From the NCBI RefSeq assembly GCF_009455635.1, contig NZ_QPER01000002.1, positions 1,426,001 to 1,490,000 on the forward strand: DNA of 64,000 nucleotides. Reading direction: 5' to 3'. The first letter of the stretch is position 1. Every line of letters begins with the position of its first letter. Positions 26,249 through 37,184 of this stretch are shown here, one piece after another. Both the position numbers and the translations under genes were made by a program. This stretch comes from Paraburkholderia agricolaris (GTDB lineage: Bacteria > Pseudomonadota > Gammaproteobacteria > Burkholderiales > Burkholderiaceae). The notes below the pieces were generated by a model, which saw only the letters and a list, made by a program, of their open reading frames with translations, did no database searches and was not told the DNA's origin.

Positions 26249-27271
26249 TTACGCTGCCTGCCTGTACATTTGGGCCGAGGCCGAGGTTCGTTCCGGATTC
26301 AGATAGACCGCGTCTGCCAGATGCCAGTTCCGGATAGCTCCTGACCAGCGCGCCGGGTTTCGCATGCGTGCGCTCCGGTACAGCGCTCGCCGTCGGGCCA
26401 GCAGGTCACTGGCTTCGCCCCGGTGACGTTGGCCCGGGCTGACATACTTCAGACCGCTGTGACAGTGCTCTTCGTTGTACCACTGCACGAAGCGCTGCAC
26501 CCATTGCCGAGCCGCCTCCAGCGTGTCGAACGGCTGCTCTGGCCACAACGGACAGTACTTCGCCGTTCGGAACAGCGATTCGGCAAAAGCGTTGTCGTTG
26601 CTCACACGCGGCCGGCTGAACGAAGGCTGCACACCCAGATCGATCATCGCCGCGCGCATGGTGGCGCCTTTCATTGCACTGCCGTTATCAGAGTGCAGCA
26701 CCAGCGGACGCCCGGCGACGCCTTCACGCAGACACCCCTTGGCCAGCAGCACGCTCGCGTGCTCGGCCGACTCCTGCTCCCAGACCTCGTTCATCACCAG
26801 CTTGCGGCTGTAGATGTCCTTCATCATGTACCAGTAGAAGTACCGGCCCCTTACCGTGGTCGGCATCCAGGTGATATCCCAGCACCACACCTGATTCGGA
26901 CCATCGGCACAATGCGTCGTGAGCGTGCGTCGTTGCGGGGCACGCGCGCGGCCCCGGCGCTGGCCCTGTCCTGCCGCTTTCAGCACCCGGTAGAACGTCG
27001 ATTCGGAAGCCAGATAAACCCCCTCATCGGCCAGTTTCGGCACGATCTGGTGCGGCGTCAGGCTCGCGTAGCCCGGGCGGTTGGCCGCATCGAGTACGGC
27101 CTGCCGCTCGGCTTCACTCAGCCTGTTGGGCGGCGCTGCACGCTTCACCTGAGTGCGCCCGTCATGCGGCAACAGGCGCCAGCGCTGGACACTGCGTATG
27201 CTGAGCCCCAACTGCTCGCATGCTCGCGAGCGGCATGCCCCTTGCCGTACGGCTTCATCGATCAACTGCAT
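26249..27271 (-). CDS. IS3-family transposase OrfB (DDE integrase domain)
   Basis: A 340-residue catalytic part of the transposase. The rve domain carries the DDE triad: Asp in WCWDITWMPT, Asp in LHSDNGSAMKG and Glu in NDNAFAESLFRTAKY. An HTH_21-like segment precedes it (LTPHQIVPKLADEGVYLASE). The coding frame stays open upstream of the ATG at 27271 back to the A7 run at 27334-27340, so the functional protein is probably an OrfAB fusion made by -1 frameshifting. Confidence 0.88.
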   Translation of the reverse strand: MQLIDEAVRQGACRSRACEQLGLSIRSVQRWRLLPHDGRTQVKRAAPPNRLSEAERQAVLDAANRPGYASLTPHQIVPKLADEGVYLASESTFYRVLKAAGQGQRRGRARAPQRRTLTTHCADGPNQVWCWDITWMPTTVRGRYFYWYMMKDIYSRKLVMNEVWEQESAEHASVLLAKGCLREGVAGRPLVLHSDNGSAMKGATMRAAMIDLGVQPSFSRPRVSNDNAFAESLFRTAKYCPLWPEQPFDTLEAARQWVQRFVQWYNEEHCHSGLKYVSPGQRHRGEASDLLARRRALYRSARMRNPARWSGAIRNWHLADAVYLNPERTSASAQMYRQAA

Positions 27272-27297
27272 GGCTTCATCGCGATCCGGGCTGCTGA

Positions 27298-27795
27298 TCA
27301 GTCTTCCTCTTCCTTGCCCCAGATCGCGTCGGCTTTTTTTCGCAGGTTCAGCAACGCCGCCGCCTCCGCACGGGCCGCATCGCTGCGCTTGAGCTGGCGC
27401 TCCAGTTCACGGATGCGCTTCTGGTGAGCCTTCACTTCCTTGCGCTGGGCAGCCGTGAGTTTCGCCTCCGGCACGTTGGCCTGCTCGCACGCCTGACGCC
27501 ACTGCCGGATCTGCTCCGGATAAATGCCCTTGCTACGGCAGTATTCTGAGGTCTCCACCTCGTTCAGCGATGCCGTCTCCAGCACCACCCTGAACTTGTC
27601 GGCGCTCGACCATTGATCGCTTGTCTTGCCATTGCCCGGCATGAATCCCCCAGCCTGTCTCGCGCTCTGCCGCCAGGCACGCAGTGTCACCGTCGTGATG
27701 CCCGTCGCCCCTGCCAGCTCGATGACCGCACGATTGAACGGCGGCATCATCTGTTTGACTACCCATTCCCGCGTCTCTGCTGAATAGCGTCTCAT
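27298..27795 (-). CDS. IS3-family transposase OrfA
   Basis: A 165-residue protein with two helix-turn-helix regions (AGATGITTVTLRAWRQ and CRSKGIYPEQIRQWRQ) and a C-terminal leucine-zipper-like coiled coil (IRELERQLKRSDAARAEAAALLN). It recognises the terminal repeats and joins OrfB after frameshifting. It is intact. It ends 26 bases before the OrfB ATG. Confidence 0.86.
   Translation of the reverse strand: MRRYSAETREWVVKQMMPPFNRAVIELAGATGITTVTLRAWRQSARQAGGFMPGNGKTSDQWSSADKFRVVLETASLNEVETSEYCRSKGIYPEQIRQWRQACEQANVPEAKLTAAQRKEVKAHQKRIRELERQLKRSDAARAEAAALLNLRKKADAIWGKEEED
27333..27342 (-). other. programmed -1 frameshift site (A7G) between orfA and orfB
   Basis: On the minus strand the orfA codons read CGA AAA AAA GCC. 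Slipping back one base on the A run continues in the orfB frame (..AAA AGC CGA CGC GAT..), which has no stop before the orfB ATG. A6G/A7G is the usual slippery site of IS3-family elements. Confidence 0.75.
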
Positions 27796-27868
27796 ATTCC
27801 ATTCGCTGTCCGCCCTCCATCTTTACATCAATCGTTCGAGTGAGGCGACAACTAGCCTGACATGGAGG

Positions 27869-28000
27869 GCCGCAAAGAAAGATAAGCAAAGAAAGCGGCT
27901 TTACCCCGCTAGCTCATAAGCGGGTCCCCCGCGCAGTCACGGTAGTGGTGCATCTGGAATCTGTCGCCTCGCACACTCCGCGTTAGCGACAAGGCGCTCA
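27869..28000. repeat. inverted repeat, left arm part 2
   Basis: This continues the arm cut by the IS: GCAAAGAAAGCGGCTTTACC, AAGCGGGTCCCCCGC, GTAGTGGTGCATCTGGAATC and GCGACAAGGC all recur in reverse complement at about 28405-28535. Confidence 0.75.
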
Positions 28001-28221
28001 TCAGCTCCCACTCCGCACTACGCGCGTCGCGGACGGGTCTGCCAGGGAAACCAGCGGCTTCGCCTCGCGCAGCGGGAGCCGTCGGCTTCGCCTCGGCGAG
28101 GTGCTCCCGCTTTGATCAGCGAACCCCCACTTCGAATGAAATGTCGGTGCATCGCATTCGAGGTACGATCGCTGCCGCCGTTGTGCTGGCAGCAGCGAGG
28201 CAACGGCGAATCAGGGGGCAA

Positions 28222-28286
28222 GGGAAAGCGGGAAAGCGGGAAAGCGGGAAAGCGGGAAAGCGGGAAAGCGGGAAAGCGGGAAAGCG
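28222..28286. repeat. 8-bp minisatellite, about 8 copies of GCGGGAAA
   Basis: The unit GCGGGAAA is repeated without mismatch about eight times. Because eight is not a multiple of three, the array cycles through all frames, and the long minus-strand frame over it (28018-28692) reads as a low-complexity SRFPAFPL peptide. It lies between the two arms of the inverted repeat. Confidence 0.9.
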
Positions 28287-28404
28287 AACGCACCTGGTGG
28301 CAGCGATACAACGACGAGTCGGGGAACTGATGAAACCGCGGAAGTGAAAATCCGCCGGGCGGTTTTATGAACTGGGTATCGGCGCGCGCAGCGCCGCCGG
28401 AGGT

Positions 28405-28700
28405 ATGACGGCCTTGTCGCCAGGGCTGAATGTGCGAGGGCACAGATTCCAGATGCACCACTACCGCTACTGTGCGGGGGACCCGCTTAAGAATTAGCGG
28501 TTTGAGCCGCTTTCTCTTGCCTACTTCTCTTTGCGGCTGGCAAAGAGAAGTAGGTGCCGCCCCGCACAGGGGCAACGCTAATAGACCGATAAGAAAACAA
28601 GGAAAGGCCAAAAGACCAACAGCAGAACGGACCACTAACAAAGCAAGGAAAGGCCAAAATCCAGACCAACAGCAAAACCGCCGAGCAGGCAAAAAAAACC
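28405..28700. repeat. inverted repeat, right arm (uninterrupted)
   Basis: This is the reverse complement of the left arm (26041-26216 plus 27869-28000), roughly 290 bp with scattered substitutions and small indels. Being uninterrupted, it shows the pre-insertion form of the arm (CTTTGCCAGCCGCAAAGAG at the insertion point). It contains its own smaller dyad (CTACTTCTCTTTGC ... GCAAAGAGAAGTAG, 28521-28552). Confidence 0.75.
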
Positions 28701-28701
28701 T

Positions 28702-29433
28702 CTACTCCCCACCCGCCGCGCGAGCGGCCTCATCAAACCGCCGATTCGCCTCAGCCACTTCAGCCCTGAACTGCTGCAACGCACTGACAGCCAAATCCAC
28801 CGGCATTAACGCCGCCCACAAAACATCGATCAACTGATCCGCGGTAGCGTCAATATCAATATGCCGATTCGCCAAAGTGGCATCCCAAAGCACATGTTCC
28901 ATCGGCCCGAACACCATCGACCGTAGCAGCCTCAGTGGCATGTCGGCGCGGATCTGCCCAGTCTCCTGGCCTCGTGCCAGCACCCGCATCAACGGCGCCG
29001 TGTAGCGCCGCTGCAGTTCGGTCAGCGCCTCGCTCAACTCATGATGCCGGGCCCGGCCCTCGGACAACACCAGGGCGCACAGGTCAGTGCCATTAACCAG
29101 CATCAGCCGCAAATGCGTGCGCACAATAAATGCAAACTGCTGCCGCACCGTGCCGTCACGCGGCAACCCGGACTCGATCGCTTCAATGATCTCGTCATAC
29201 CAGTCGCCAATCACCCGCGCGCATAACTCGCGCTTGCCGCGGAAATAACTGAATACGGTCGCTTCGGAAATGCCCAGGCGCTGCGCAATCTCCGCCGTCG
29301 TCGCGCGCTCGTAACCCTTCTCGGAGAAGACGTCGCGTCCCGCCTCCAGGATCTCCTTCACGCGCTGCTGCGACTTGCGCCCGGCCGGTTGGCGGCGCGA
29401 GGCAGGTAACTCGGCCTTCAATGCAACCGTCAT
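28702..29433 (-). CDS. TetR-family regulator of the liu operon
   Basis: A 243-residue TetR repressor: helix-turn-helix at about residues 35-70 (ATTAEIAQRLGISEATVFSYF) followed by a helical ligand domain. It is divergent from the isovaleryl-CoA dehydrogenase gene, with 288 bp between, and is the obvious local regulator of the leucine/isovalerate genes. In beta-proteobacteria TetR-type (LiuQ) and MerR-type (LiuR) regulators are both used for these genes; which subfamily applies here needs an alignment. Its C-terminus borders the repeat region. Confidence 0.83.
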   Translation of the reverse strand: MTVALKAELPASRRQPAGRKSQQRVKEILEAGRDVFSEKGYERATTAEIAQRLGISEATVFSYFRGKRELCARVIGDWYDEIIEAIESGLPRDGTVRQQFAFIVRTHLRLMLVNGTDLCALVLSEGRARHHELSEALTELQRRYTAPLMRVLARGQETGQIRADMPLRLLRSMVFGPMEHVLWDATLANRHIDIDATADQLIDVLWAALMPVDLAVSALQQFRAEVAEANRRFDEAARAAGGE

Positions 29434-29557
29434 ATGAGTTAAGTTCAGTTTTGTGAGGCAGATAGCCCCGGTAGCGACGATATTATCACGCTATAGCCCC
29501 GCCAGAAATGTGGAAGATGCAGAGGGGCCAGTTTCTGAGTGTTACTCAAAATACCTA

Positions 29558-29586
29558 TTGACGCTTACGTAAATCTAGCGTGAAAT
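29558..29586 (+). promoter_or_regulatory. candidate sigma-70 promoter with overlapping operator for the liu operon
   Basis: TTGACG (29558-29563), a 17-base spacer and TGAAAT (29581-29586) form a plausible -35/-10 pair. The spacer begins with CTTACGTAAAT, a short dyad around TACGTA that could be the regulator's operator. The start would leave a leader of about 130 bases before the first gene. Confidence 0.4.
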
Positions 29587-29721
29587 GCGGCTTGAACGTT
29601 TCGCGCCTCGTGCGGGGCGGTGCAGGCGGCCCAGAAGGCCGCCGCCGTCCGCTGAGCCGCACTCGGACCAGCCGCGCCTACCCAGGCTGACCGGCCGCCA
29701 ACGAACTCTGGAGACACCGCA

Positions 29722-30903
29722 ATGAGCAACCTGCCCGGTTTGCAATTCCCGCTCGGCGAAGAAATCGAAATGCTGCGTGACAGCATTGCAGGCTTCGCCG
29801 CCAAAGAAATCGCCCCGCGTGCCGCGGAAATCGATCGCACGGATCAGTTCCCCATGGACCTGTGGCGCAAATTCGGCGATCTGGGCGTGCTCGGCATGAC
29901 GGTCTCGGAGGAATACGGCGGCGCGAATATGGGCTACACGGCGCACATGATCGCGATGGAAGAAATCTCGCGCGCGTCGGCATCGGTCGGTCTCTCGTAC
30001 GGCGCTCACTCGAATCTGTGCGTCAACCAGATTCATCGCAACGGCACGACGGCGCAAAAGGAAAAGTATCTGCCCAAGCTGGTGTCCGGCGAGCACATCG
30101 GTGCACTCGCCATGAGCGAGCCGAACGCGGGCTCGGACGTGGTCAGCATGAAGCTGCGCGCGGACAAGAAGGGCGACCACTATGTGCTGAACGGCACCAA
30201 GATGTGGATCACCAACGGCCCGGATTGCGACACGCTGGTCGTCTACGCAAAGACCGATCCTGAAGCGAATTCGCGCGGCATCACCGCGTTTATCGTCGAG
30301 AAGGGCATGAAGGGCTTCTCGGTCGCGCAAAAGCTCGACAAGCTCGGCATGCGTGGGTCGCACACCGGCGAACTGGTGTTTCAGGACGTCGAAGTGCCGG
30401 AAGAAAATATTCTCGGCCAGTTGAACGGCGGCGTGAAGGTACTGATGAGCGGCCTCGATTATGAACGCGCTGTGCTCGCCGGTGGTCCGACCGGCATCAT
30501 GGTCGCGGTCATGGACGCGGTCGTGCCGTATATCCACGATCGCAAGCAGTTTGGTCAGCCGATCGGCGAATTCCAGCTGATTCAAGGCAAGGTCGCCGAT
30601 CTGTACACCACACTGCAAGCGTGCCGCGCGTATCTCTACGCAGTGGGCCGTCAACTCGATACGCTCGGCAAGGAGCACGTGCGCCAGGTACGCAAAGACT
30701 GCGCGGGCGTGATTCTCTACACCGCTGAAAAAGCGACGTGGATGGCCGGCGAGGCGATCCAGATTCTCGGTGGCAATGGCTATATCAACGAGTACCCGGT
30801 CGGCCGTCTGTGGCGCGATGCCAAGCTCTATGAAATCGGCGCGGGCACGAGCGAAATCCGCCGTATGCTGATTGGCCGCGAACTGTTTGCCGAGACGGCT
30901 TGA
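29722..30903 (+). CDS. liuA: isovaleryl-CoA dehydrogenase
   Basis: A 393-residue FAD acyl-CoA dehydrogenase that oxidises isovaleryl-CoA to 3-methylcrotonyl-CoA in leucine breakdown. Acyl-CoA dehydrogenase signatures are present ([30 protein letters not shown], and [20 protein letters not shown] at the C-terminus). The isovaleryl-specific catalytic Glu is visible in [23 protein letters not shown] site precedes the ATG. It opens the operon followed by both carboxylase subunits and a hydratase. Confidence 0.92.
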   Translation: MSNLPGLQFPLGEEIEMLRDSIAGFAAKEIAPRAAEIDRTDQFPMDLWRKFGDLGVLGMTVSEEYGGANMGYTAHMIAMEEISRASASVGLSYGAHSNLCVNQIHRNGTTAQKEKYLPKLVSGEHIGALAMSEPNAGSDVVSMKLRADKKGDHYVLNGTKMWITNGPDCDTLVVYAKTDPEANSRGITAFIVEKGMKGFSVAQKLDKLGMRGSHTGELVFQDVEVPEENILGQLNGGVKVLMSGLDYERAVLAGGPTGIMVAVMDAVVPYIHDRKQFGQPIGEFQLIQGKVADLYTTLQACRAYLYAVGRQLDTLGKEHVRQVRKDCAGVILYTAEKATWMAGEAIQILGGNGYINEYPVGRLWRDAKLYEIGAGTSEIRRMLIGRELFAETA

Positions 30904-30981
30904 ACCAAATTTTGCATGGGACCGGAGTCAGCGCTATAGGAGCAGCGTAAGCGCTTTGGGACCAGAGTCGGCGCTAAAGCG

Positions 30982-31035
30982 TCAACTCTGGTCGGCACGC
31001 TAACTTTGGTCAACGCGCTAACTGTGGTCGACACT
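30982..31035 (+). repeat. 18-bp imperfect direct repeats between liuA and liuB
   Basis: Three units of the form ACT(C/T/G)TGGTC(G/A)(G/A)C(A/G)CGCTA start at 30982, 31000 and 31018. A related inverted copy (GGGACCAGAGTCGGCGC) lies just upstream at 30957. The 146-bp gap is unusually large for this operon and could affect mRNA stability or expression ratio. Confidence 0.55.
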
Positions 31036-31049
31036 GGAGAAGCCACGCA

Positions 31050-32657
31050 ATGCCGATCATCGAATCAAAGCTGAATCCGCGCTCGGATGACTTCCGCACC
31101 AATGCGGCGGCGCTCGAAGCGCTGGTCGCCGATCTTCGCGAGAAGATCGAGAAACTCGCGCTGGGCGGCGGTCAGGCGGCACGCGACAAACATACGGGCC
31201 GCGGCAAACTGCTGCCGCGCGACCGGATCGAGAAACTGCTCGATCCAGGTACGCCGTTTCTCGAGTTCTCGCAACTCGCGGCCTATGGCATGTACCACAA
31301 CGACGCGCCCGGCGCGGGCGTCATTACGGGCATTGGCCGTATCGCGGGGCAGGAGTGCGTGATCGTCTGCAATGACGCAACGGTCAAAGGCGGCACGTAC
31401 TATCCCGTGACCGTGAAAAAGCACGTGCGGGCCCAGGAGGTCGCCGCCGAAAACCATTTGCCGTGCGTCTACCTGGTCGACTCGGGCGGGGCGAATCTGC
31501 CGAATCAGGACGACGTGTTCCCTGATCGCGATCACTTCGGCCGCATCTTCTTCAACCAGGCGAATCTGTCCGCGGCGGGCATTCCGCAAATCGCCGTCGT
31601 GATGGGTTCGTGCACGGCAGGTGGCGCGTATGTTCCCGCCATGAGCGACGAGTCGATCATCGTCAAGAATCAGGGGACGATTTTTCTGGGCGGCCCGCCG
31701 CTCGTCAAAGCCGCAACCGGCGAAGTGGTGAGCGCGGAAGACCTGGGCGGCGGCGACGTGCATACGCGGCTATCGGGCGTGGTCGATCATCTGGCGCAGA
31801 ACGACGCGCATGCGCTGGGCATTGCGCGCAGCATCGTCGGCAATCTGAATCGCACGAAGCAGGTACCGGTGGCGTTGCAGGAGCCGAAGCCGCCACGCTA
31901 CGACGTGAAGAGCATGTACGGCGTGATTCCCGTCGACACACGCAAGCCGTTCGATATTCGCGAGGTAATCGCGCGCATCGTCGACGACTCGGCCTTCGAC
32001 GAATTCAAGGCCCGCTACGGCACCACGCTCGTGTGCGGCTTCGCGCATATCTGGGGGCATCCGGTCGGCATCATCGCGAACAACGGCATTCTGTTTTCGG
32101 AGTCGGCGCTCAAGGGCGCGCACTTCATCGAGCTATGCTGCCAGCGCAAGATTCCGCTGGTGTTCCTGCAGAACATCACGGGCTTCATGGTCGGGCGCAA
32201 GTACGAAAACGAAGGCATCGCGCGTAACGGCGCGAAGATGGTGACAGCGGTGGCTACGGCGAAGGTGCCGAAGTTCACGGTGATCATCGGCGGGTCGTTC
32301 GGAGCCGGCAACTACGGCATGTGCGGCCGTGCGTATTCGCCGCGTTTCCTGTGGATGTGGCCGAACGCGCGCATTTCGGTGATGGGCGGCGAGCAGGCGG
32401 CGTCGGTGCTGGCTACGGTCAAGCGTGACGGCATCGAAGGCAAGGGCGGTTCGTGGAGCGCCGAGGAGGAAGAGGCGTTCAAGCAGCCGATTCGCGATCA
32501 ATACGAACACCAGGGCCACCCGTACTATGCGAGTGCGCGTCTGTGGGACGACGGCGTGATCGATCCGGCGCAAACGCGCGACGTGCTCGGTCTCGGCCTC
32601 TCCGCGACGATGAATGCGCCGATCGAAGACACGCGTTTCGGCGTGTTCAGAATGTGA
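31050..32657 (+). CDS. liuB: 3-methylcrotonyl-CoA carboxylase, beta (carboxyltransferase) subunit
   Basis: A 535-residue carboxyltransferase that moves the carboxyl group from biotin to 3-methylcrotonyl-CoA. Both crotonase-like lobes are present; signatures include [54 protein letters not shown] and [19 protein letters not shown]. The length is typical of MccB. The start follows GGAGAAGCC. It works with the biotin-bearing alpha subunit encoded at 33569. Confidence 0.93.
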   Translation: MPIIESKLNPRSDDFRTNAAALEALVADLREKIEKLALGGGQAARDKHTGRGKLLPRDRIEKLLDPGTPFLEFSQLAAYGMYHNDAPGAGVITGIGRIAGQECVIVCNDATVKGGTYYPVTVKKHVRAQEVAAENHLPCVYLVDSGGANLPNQDDVFPDRDHFGRIFFNQANLSAAGIPQIAVVMGSCTAGGAYVPAMSDESIIVKNQGTIFLGGPPLVKAATGEVVSAEDLGGGDVHTRLSGVVDHLAQNDAHALGIARSIVGNLNRTKQVPVALQEPKPPRYDVKSMYGVIPVDTRKPFDIREVIARIVDDSAFDEFKARYGTTLVCGFAHIWGHPVGIIANNGILFSESALKGAHFIELCCQRKIPLVFLQNITGFMVGRKYENEGIARNGAKMVTAVATAKVPKFTVIIGGSFGAGNYGMCGRAYSPRFLWMWPNARISVMGGEQAASVLATVKRDGIEGKGGSWSAEEEEAFKQPIRDQYEHQGHPYYASARLWDDGVIDPAQTRDVLGLGLSATMNAPIEDTRFGVFRM

Positions 32658-32685
32658 CGAAACGCTACGCGCAGGAGCTGCAACG

Positions 32686-33471
32686 ATGCAATACGAAACG
32701 CTGAATCTCGCTTTCGCCGGCCAGATCGCCACGGTCACATTGAACCGGCCTGACGTCCGCAATGCGTTCAATGAAACCATGATCGCCGAAGTGACGTCGG
32801 CCTTCACGGCGCTCAATGCACGCGACGACGTCCGCGCGGTGGTGCTCGCCGCGAACGGCAAGGCATTCTGTGCGGGCGCCGACCTGAACTGGATGAAGAA
32901 GATGGCCGGTTACTCGGACGCGGAGAACCGCGCCGACGCCATGCTGCTGGCCAACATGCTGTCGTCGATCTATCGCTGCAACAAACCGGTGATCGCGCGC
33001 GTAAATGGCGACGCGTACGCGGGCGGCATGGGTTTGATCTCGGCGTGCGATATCGTCGTCGCGGTGGAGAGCGTGCGTTTTTGCCTTTCGGAAGCGCGTC
33101 TTGGCCTGATCCCGGCGACCATTGCACCGTACGTGATCCGCGCGCTGGGCGAGCAGGCGTCGCGCCGCTACTTCACCACCGCCGAGCAGTTCGATTGCGC
33201 GACGGCGTATCGCCTCGGGCTCGTCAGCGAGGTGGTGGGCATGGAGCAACTCGACACTACCGTGCAGCAGATCGCGCAAACGCTTTGCGCAAACGGTCCG
33301 CAAGCGGTGCGTGCCTGCAAGCAGCTGGTGCAGGACATCGCCGGGCACGAGTTGAACGAAGCGATGATCGAAGACACGGCGGCGCGCATTGCGCGTACGC
33401 GCGCCGGGGCGGAAGGCCGCGAAGGCGTTGCATCGTTCCTTGAGAAGCGAACGCCGTCCTGGCGCAGTTGA
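32686..33471 (+). CDS. liuC: enoyl-CoA hydratase family, probable 3-methylglutaconyl-CoA hydratase
   Basis: A 261-residue crotonase-fold enzyme, by context hydrating 3-methylglutaconyl-CoA to HMG-CoA. The oxyanion-hole motifs are seen (FCAGADLNWMKKM and GDAYAGGMGLISACDIVVA), with SEARLGLIPATIAPYV typical of this branch. The ATG at 32686 (MQYETLN) follows GCAGGAG and lies 28 bp after liuB; an in-frame upstream ATG inside liuB is unlikely. Substrate assignment rests on the operon. Confidence 0.88.
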   Translation: MQYETLNLAFAGQIATVTLNRPDVRNAFNETMIAEVTSAFTALNARDDVRAVVLAANGKAFCAGADLNWMKKMAGYSDAENRADAMLLANMLSSIYRCNKPVIARVNGDAYAGGMGLISACDIVVAVESVRFCLSEARLGLIPATIAPYVIRALGEQASRRYFTTAEQFDCATAYRLGLVSEVVGMEQLDTTVQQIAQTLCANGPQAVRACKQLVQDIAGHELNEAMIEDTAARIARTRAGAEGREGVASFLEKRTPSWRS

Positions 33472-33568
33472 CACGCCGCGCAGGTACTTATTCCGAGGCA
33501 TATGCAGGCCTCCACCAGAACAACCCGGCCCCTAACGGGACACTTCGGGACAATCACCGAGACACCTC

Positions 33569-35602
<2,034 letters not shown>

Positions 35603-35628
35603 TAATCCAGGCCAGAGGCTCAGAAGGC

Positions 35629-36420
35629 TTAAATGAGGCGCACGTAACCGTTAGCGCGCGCTTCGTTTTCGAGTTGCTCGATTCGTTCGTAATCCGTCAG
35701 CGGCAACGTGGAAAAGCCCTTCAAACGCAAGCGTTTGGCGCGCTCGGGCTGAGTGCGGTGTGCTTCGCTCAGGGCCTCGCGCAGCGTCTCGATCGTTGCG
35801 GACGGCACGTTGCCGGAGGCGATCAAAGGCAAGCCCGGCGACGCCGCCGTCATGCCGATTTGCCGAACCCGCTGCGCCAGTTCCGGCAGTTCATCGCAGA
35901 CAAACGCGAATGTCACGCAGTCGATCGCGGCGACGTCCGCGCGATTTTCCACGACCGCGCGCAATGATCCGAGATGCGAACCGGTGCGCAGGACAGCGCT
36001 GAAAAATGCGCCGTTGCGCGCAAGCGGCGCCACCGCGTGGCGAAACACGTTCATGCCGCTATTCGAATCGTCCTGATTGTAGGCCGCCCGTGCGCCACGG
36101 CACGCCGCGAGCGAATCGAACGGCGCATCGACCCGCGTGACCAGCACGCTCGAATAATCCGCGCCTTCGCAGCCCGGCGCGTCGAATTGCGGCGTGGCGA
36201 TCAATTGAACCTGCTCGTTTAACCCATGCATGAGGGGATAGCCGCAGGTTTGCGAGAGCAATACGTTAGGGCGCCGCCAGAAGCCGTGCAGCTCCTCGTC
36301 AGGCTCGACGATGCGGCAGGCCGGCTTCACCCTGCTTAAGACGTCGCCCAGCCAATCGCGCCACGCAGTCGCGAGCGCGGGCGTCACGTTGTACATCGGC
36401 AGGGCGGCGATCCAGGTCAT
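35629..36420 (-). CDS. PhnD-like phosphate/phosphonate-type binding protein without signal peptide
   Basis: A 263-residue protein of the PhnD/SsuA-like (type II) binding fold: LLSQTCGYPLMHGLNEQVQ, ARAAYNQDDSNSGMNVFRHA and TGSHLGSLRAVVENRADVAAIDC match the family. It starts directly with MTWIAALPMYNVT and has no export signal, and there are no permease or ATPase genes nearby. It may therefore be a cytoplasmic binding or enzyme-like protein. It is convergent with liuD at a 26-bp distance. Function unknown. Confidence 0.7.
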   Translation of the reverse strand: MTWIAALPMYNVTPALATAWRDWLGDVLSRVKPACRIVEPDEELHGFWRRPNVLLSQTCGYPLMHGLNEQVQLIATPQFDAPGCEGADYSSVLVTRVDAPFDSLAACRGARAAYNQDDSNSGMNVFRHAVAPLARNGAFFSAVLRTGSHLGSLRAVVENRADVAAIDCVTFAFVCDELPELAQRVRQIGMTAASPGLPLIASGNVPSATIETLREALSEAHRTQPERAKRLRLKGFSTLPLTDYERIEQLENEARANGYVRLI

Positions 36421-36438
36421 GACGCAATTCTGGCATAC

Positions 36439-36717
36439 CTAATGTCTGACCATTCGGAATTCGTCGAGTCCCAGGCGCACGGGCTCGCTCTGTTTGAATG
36501 GCCATTTACACTCCACCACTTTCAGTATCTCGAGTTGCGCGGCTTCGAACGCAACAAGCAAGTCGCGGCGCCGCTTGCTTGCTGCGCCACAATAGGTCAT
36601 CAGTGCCTCGGCGCTGACCTCGAAGATCCGCACCCGATCGTCAAAACAGACCCGGAACGCGACGGTCGCGCATTCTGTGACACAGGGCCTGAATCCTTCA
36701 TCGACATATACCGACAT
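36439..36717 (-). CDS. DUF1488 family small protein
   Basis: A 92-residue protein resembling the DUF1488 family (VAFRVCFDDRVRIFEVSAEAL ... LEILKVVECKW). The ATG at 36717 (MSVYVDEGF) is six bases after a GGCAGGAG site; another ATG six bases earlier is too close to it. It is followed 18 bp later by the PhnD-like gene on the same strand, so the two may be co-transcribed. Function not known. Confidence 0.6.
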   Translation of the reverse strand: MSVYVDEGFRPCVTECATVAFRVCFDDRVRIFEVSAEALMTYCGAASKRRRDLLVAFEAAQLEILKVVECKWPFKQSEPVRLGLDEFRMVRH

Positions 36718-37184
36718 CGCCATCTCCTGCCACCTGCCCGAGTCATCACGGTGACAGGGCGTGAGCTTCCGGTCTGTGGGAAAACCGGCATTTGAGGGCA
36801 AAAGAGCGCGGCGAGTACGAGGTCGCGAGACACCTTGAGCCGAATCGGATTTCCCGGCTCGTGCACCCATTTGCACGAGAACTCAGCGGGCTTTCGCATC
36901 ACCGCGACCTCTCCGCACAAACCCTGATTTAACCCGCGGTCCGCGCGGATTGCCGATTTGTGCTGCCGCTCTTCATTTTTGGCTTCCTACATTGCGTCTC
37001 GACGGCACGTTGCTGCGCGGGCCCTGCGCCTGGGCGCCTGCACCGCTGCCAGACTGAAGTGGCGCAACCCGCAGGCCTTCGCGCGACTCGGCGTGTCGAA
37101 ACTTTGATCCGCGTTACCGCCGCGGCGCATGGATGTCGGTGCCGCGGCGGCATTGACCAACTATAAAACCAACTGGACATAGCC
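36718..37184. other. 467-bp divergent control region before the porin
   Basis: The region lies between the DUF1488 gene and the porin. The only strong structure is the perfect hairpin at 37117-37150. A TATAAA at about 37162 could be a -10 box, but no well-spaced -35 box is seen. No convincing gene is present. Confidence 0.45.
37117..37150 (+). promoter_or_regulatory. perfect 10-bp hairpin just upstream of a porin gene
   Basis: CCGCCGCGGC (37117-37126) pairs with GCCGCGGCGG (37141-37150) around a 14-base loop, ending 35 bases before the porin ATG. If transcribed it would be very stable and could influence translation or mRNA decay; it might alternatively be a protein-binding dyad. Confidence 0.45.

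Larger units (their letters stand above)
26217..27868 (-). mobile_element. IS3-family insertion sequence, about 1.65 kb
   Basis: The element carries orfA and orfB of an IS3-type transposase. Inner terminal repeats are visible: TGTCAAGGTAGTTGTCGC (26223-26240) against the complement of 27845-27862 (TGTCAGGCTAGTTGTCGC), 16 of 18 matching. Comparison with the uninterrupted repeat arm near 28530 shows that GCCGC flanks the insertion on both sides (26212-26216 and 27869-27873), a likely 5-bp target duplication. By the inverted repeats alone the limits would be 26223-27862. Both transposase frames look intact, so the element may be active. Confidence 0.8.

Noticed and set aside
28222..28286. Possible CRISPR array
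   Set aside because: The 8-bp units are contiguous with no spacers, so this is a minisatellite.
28018..28692. 224-codon minus-strand frame across the minisatellite
   Set aside because: Its middle is a direct translation of the 8-bp repeat and the rest is inverted-repeat sequence; no protein-like pattern.
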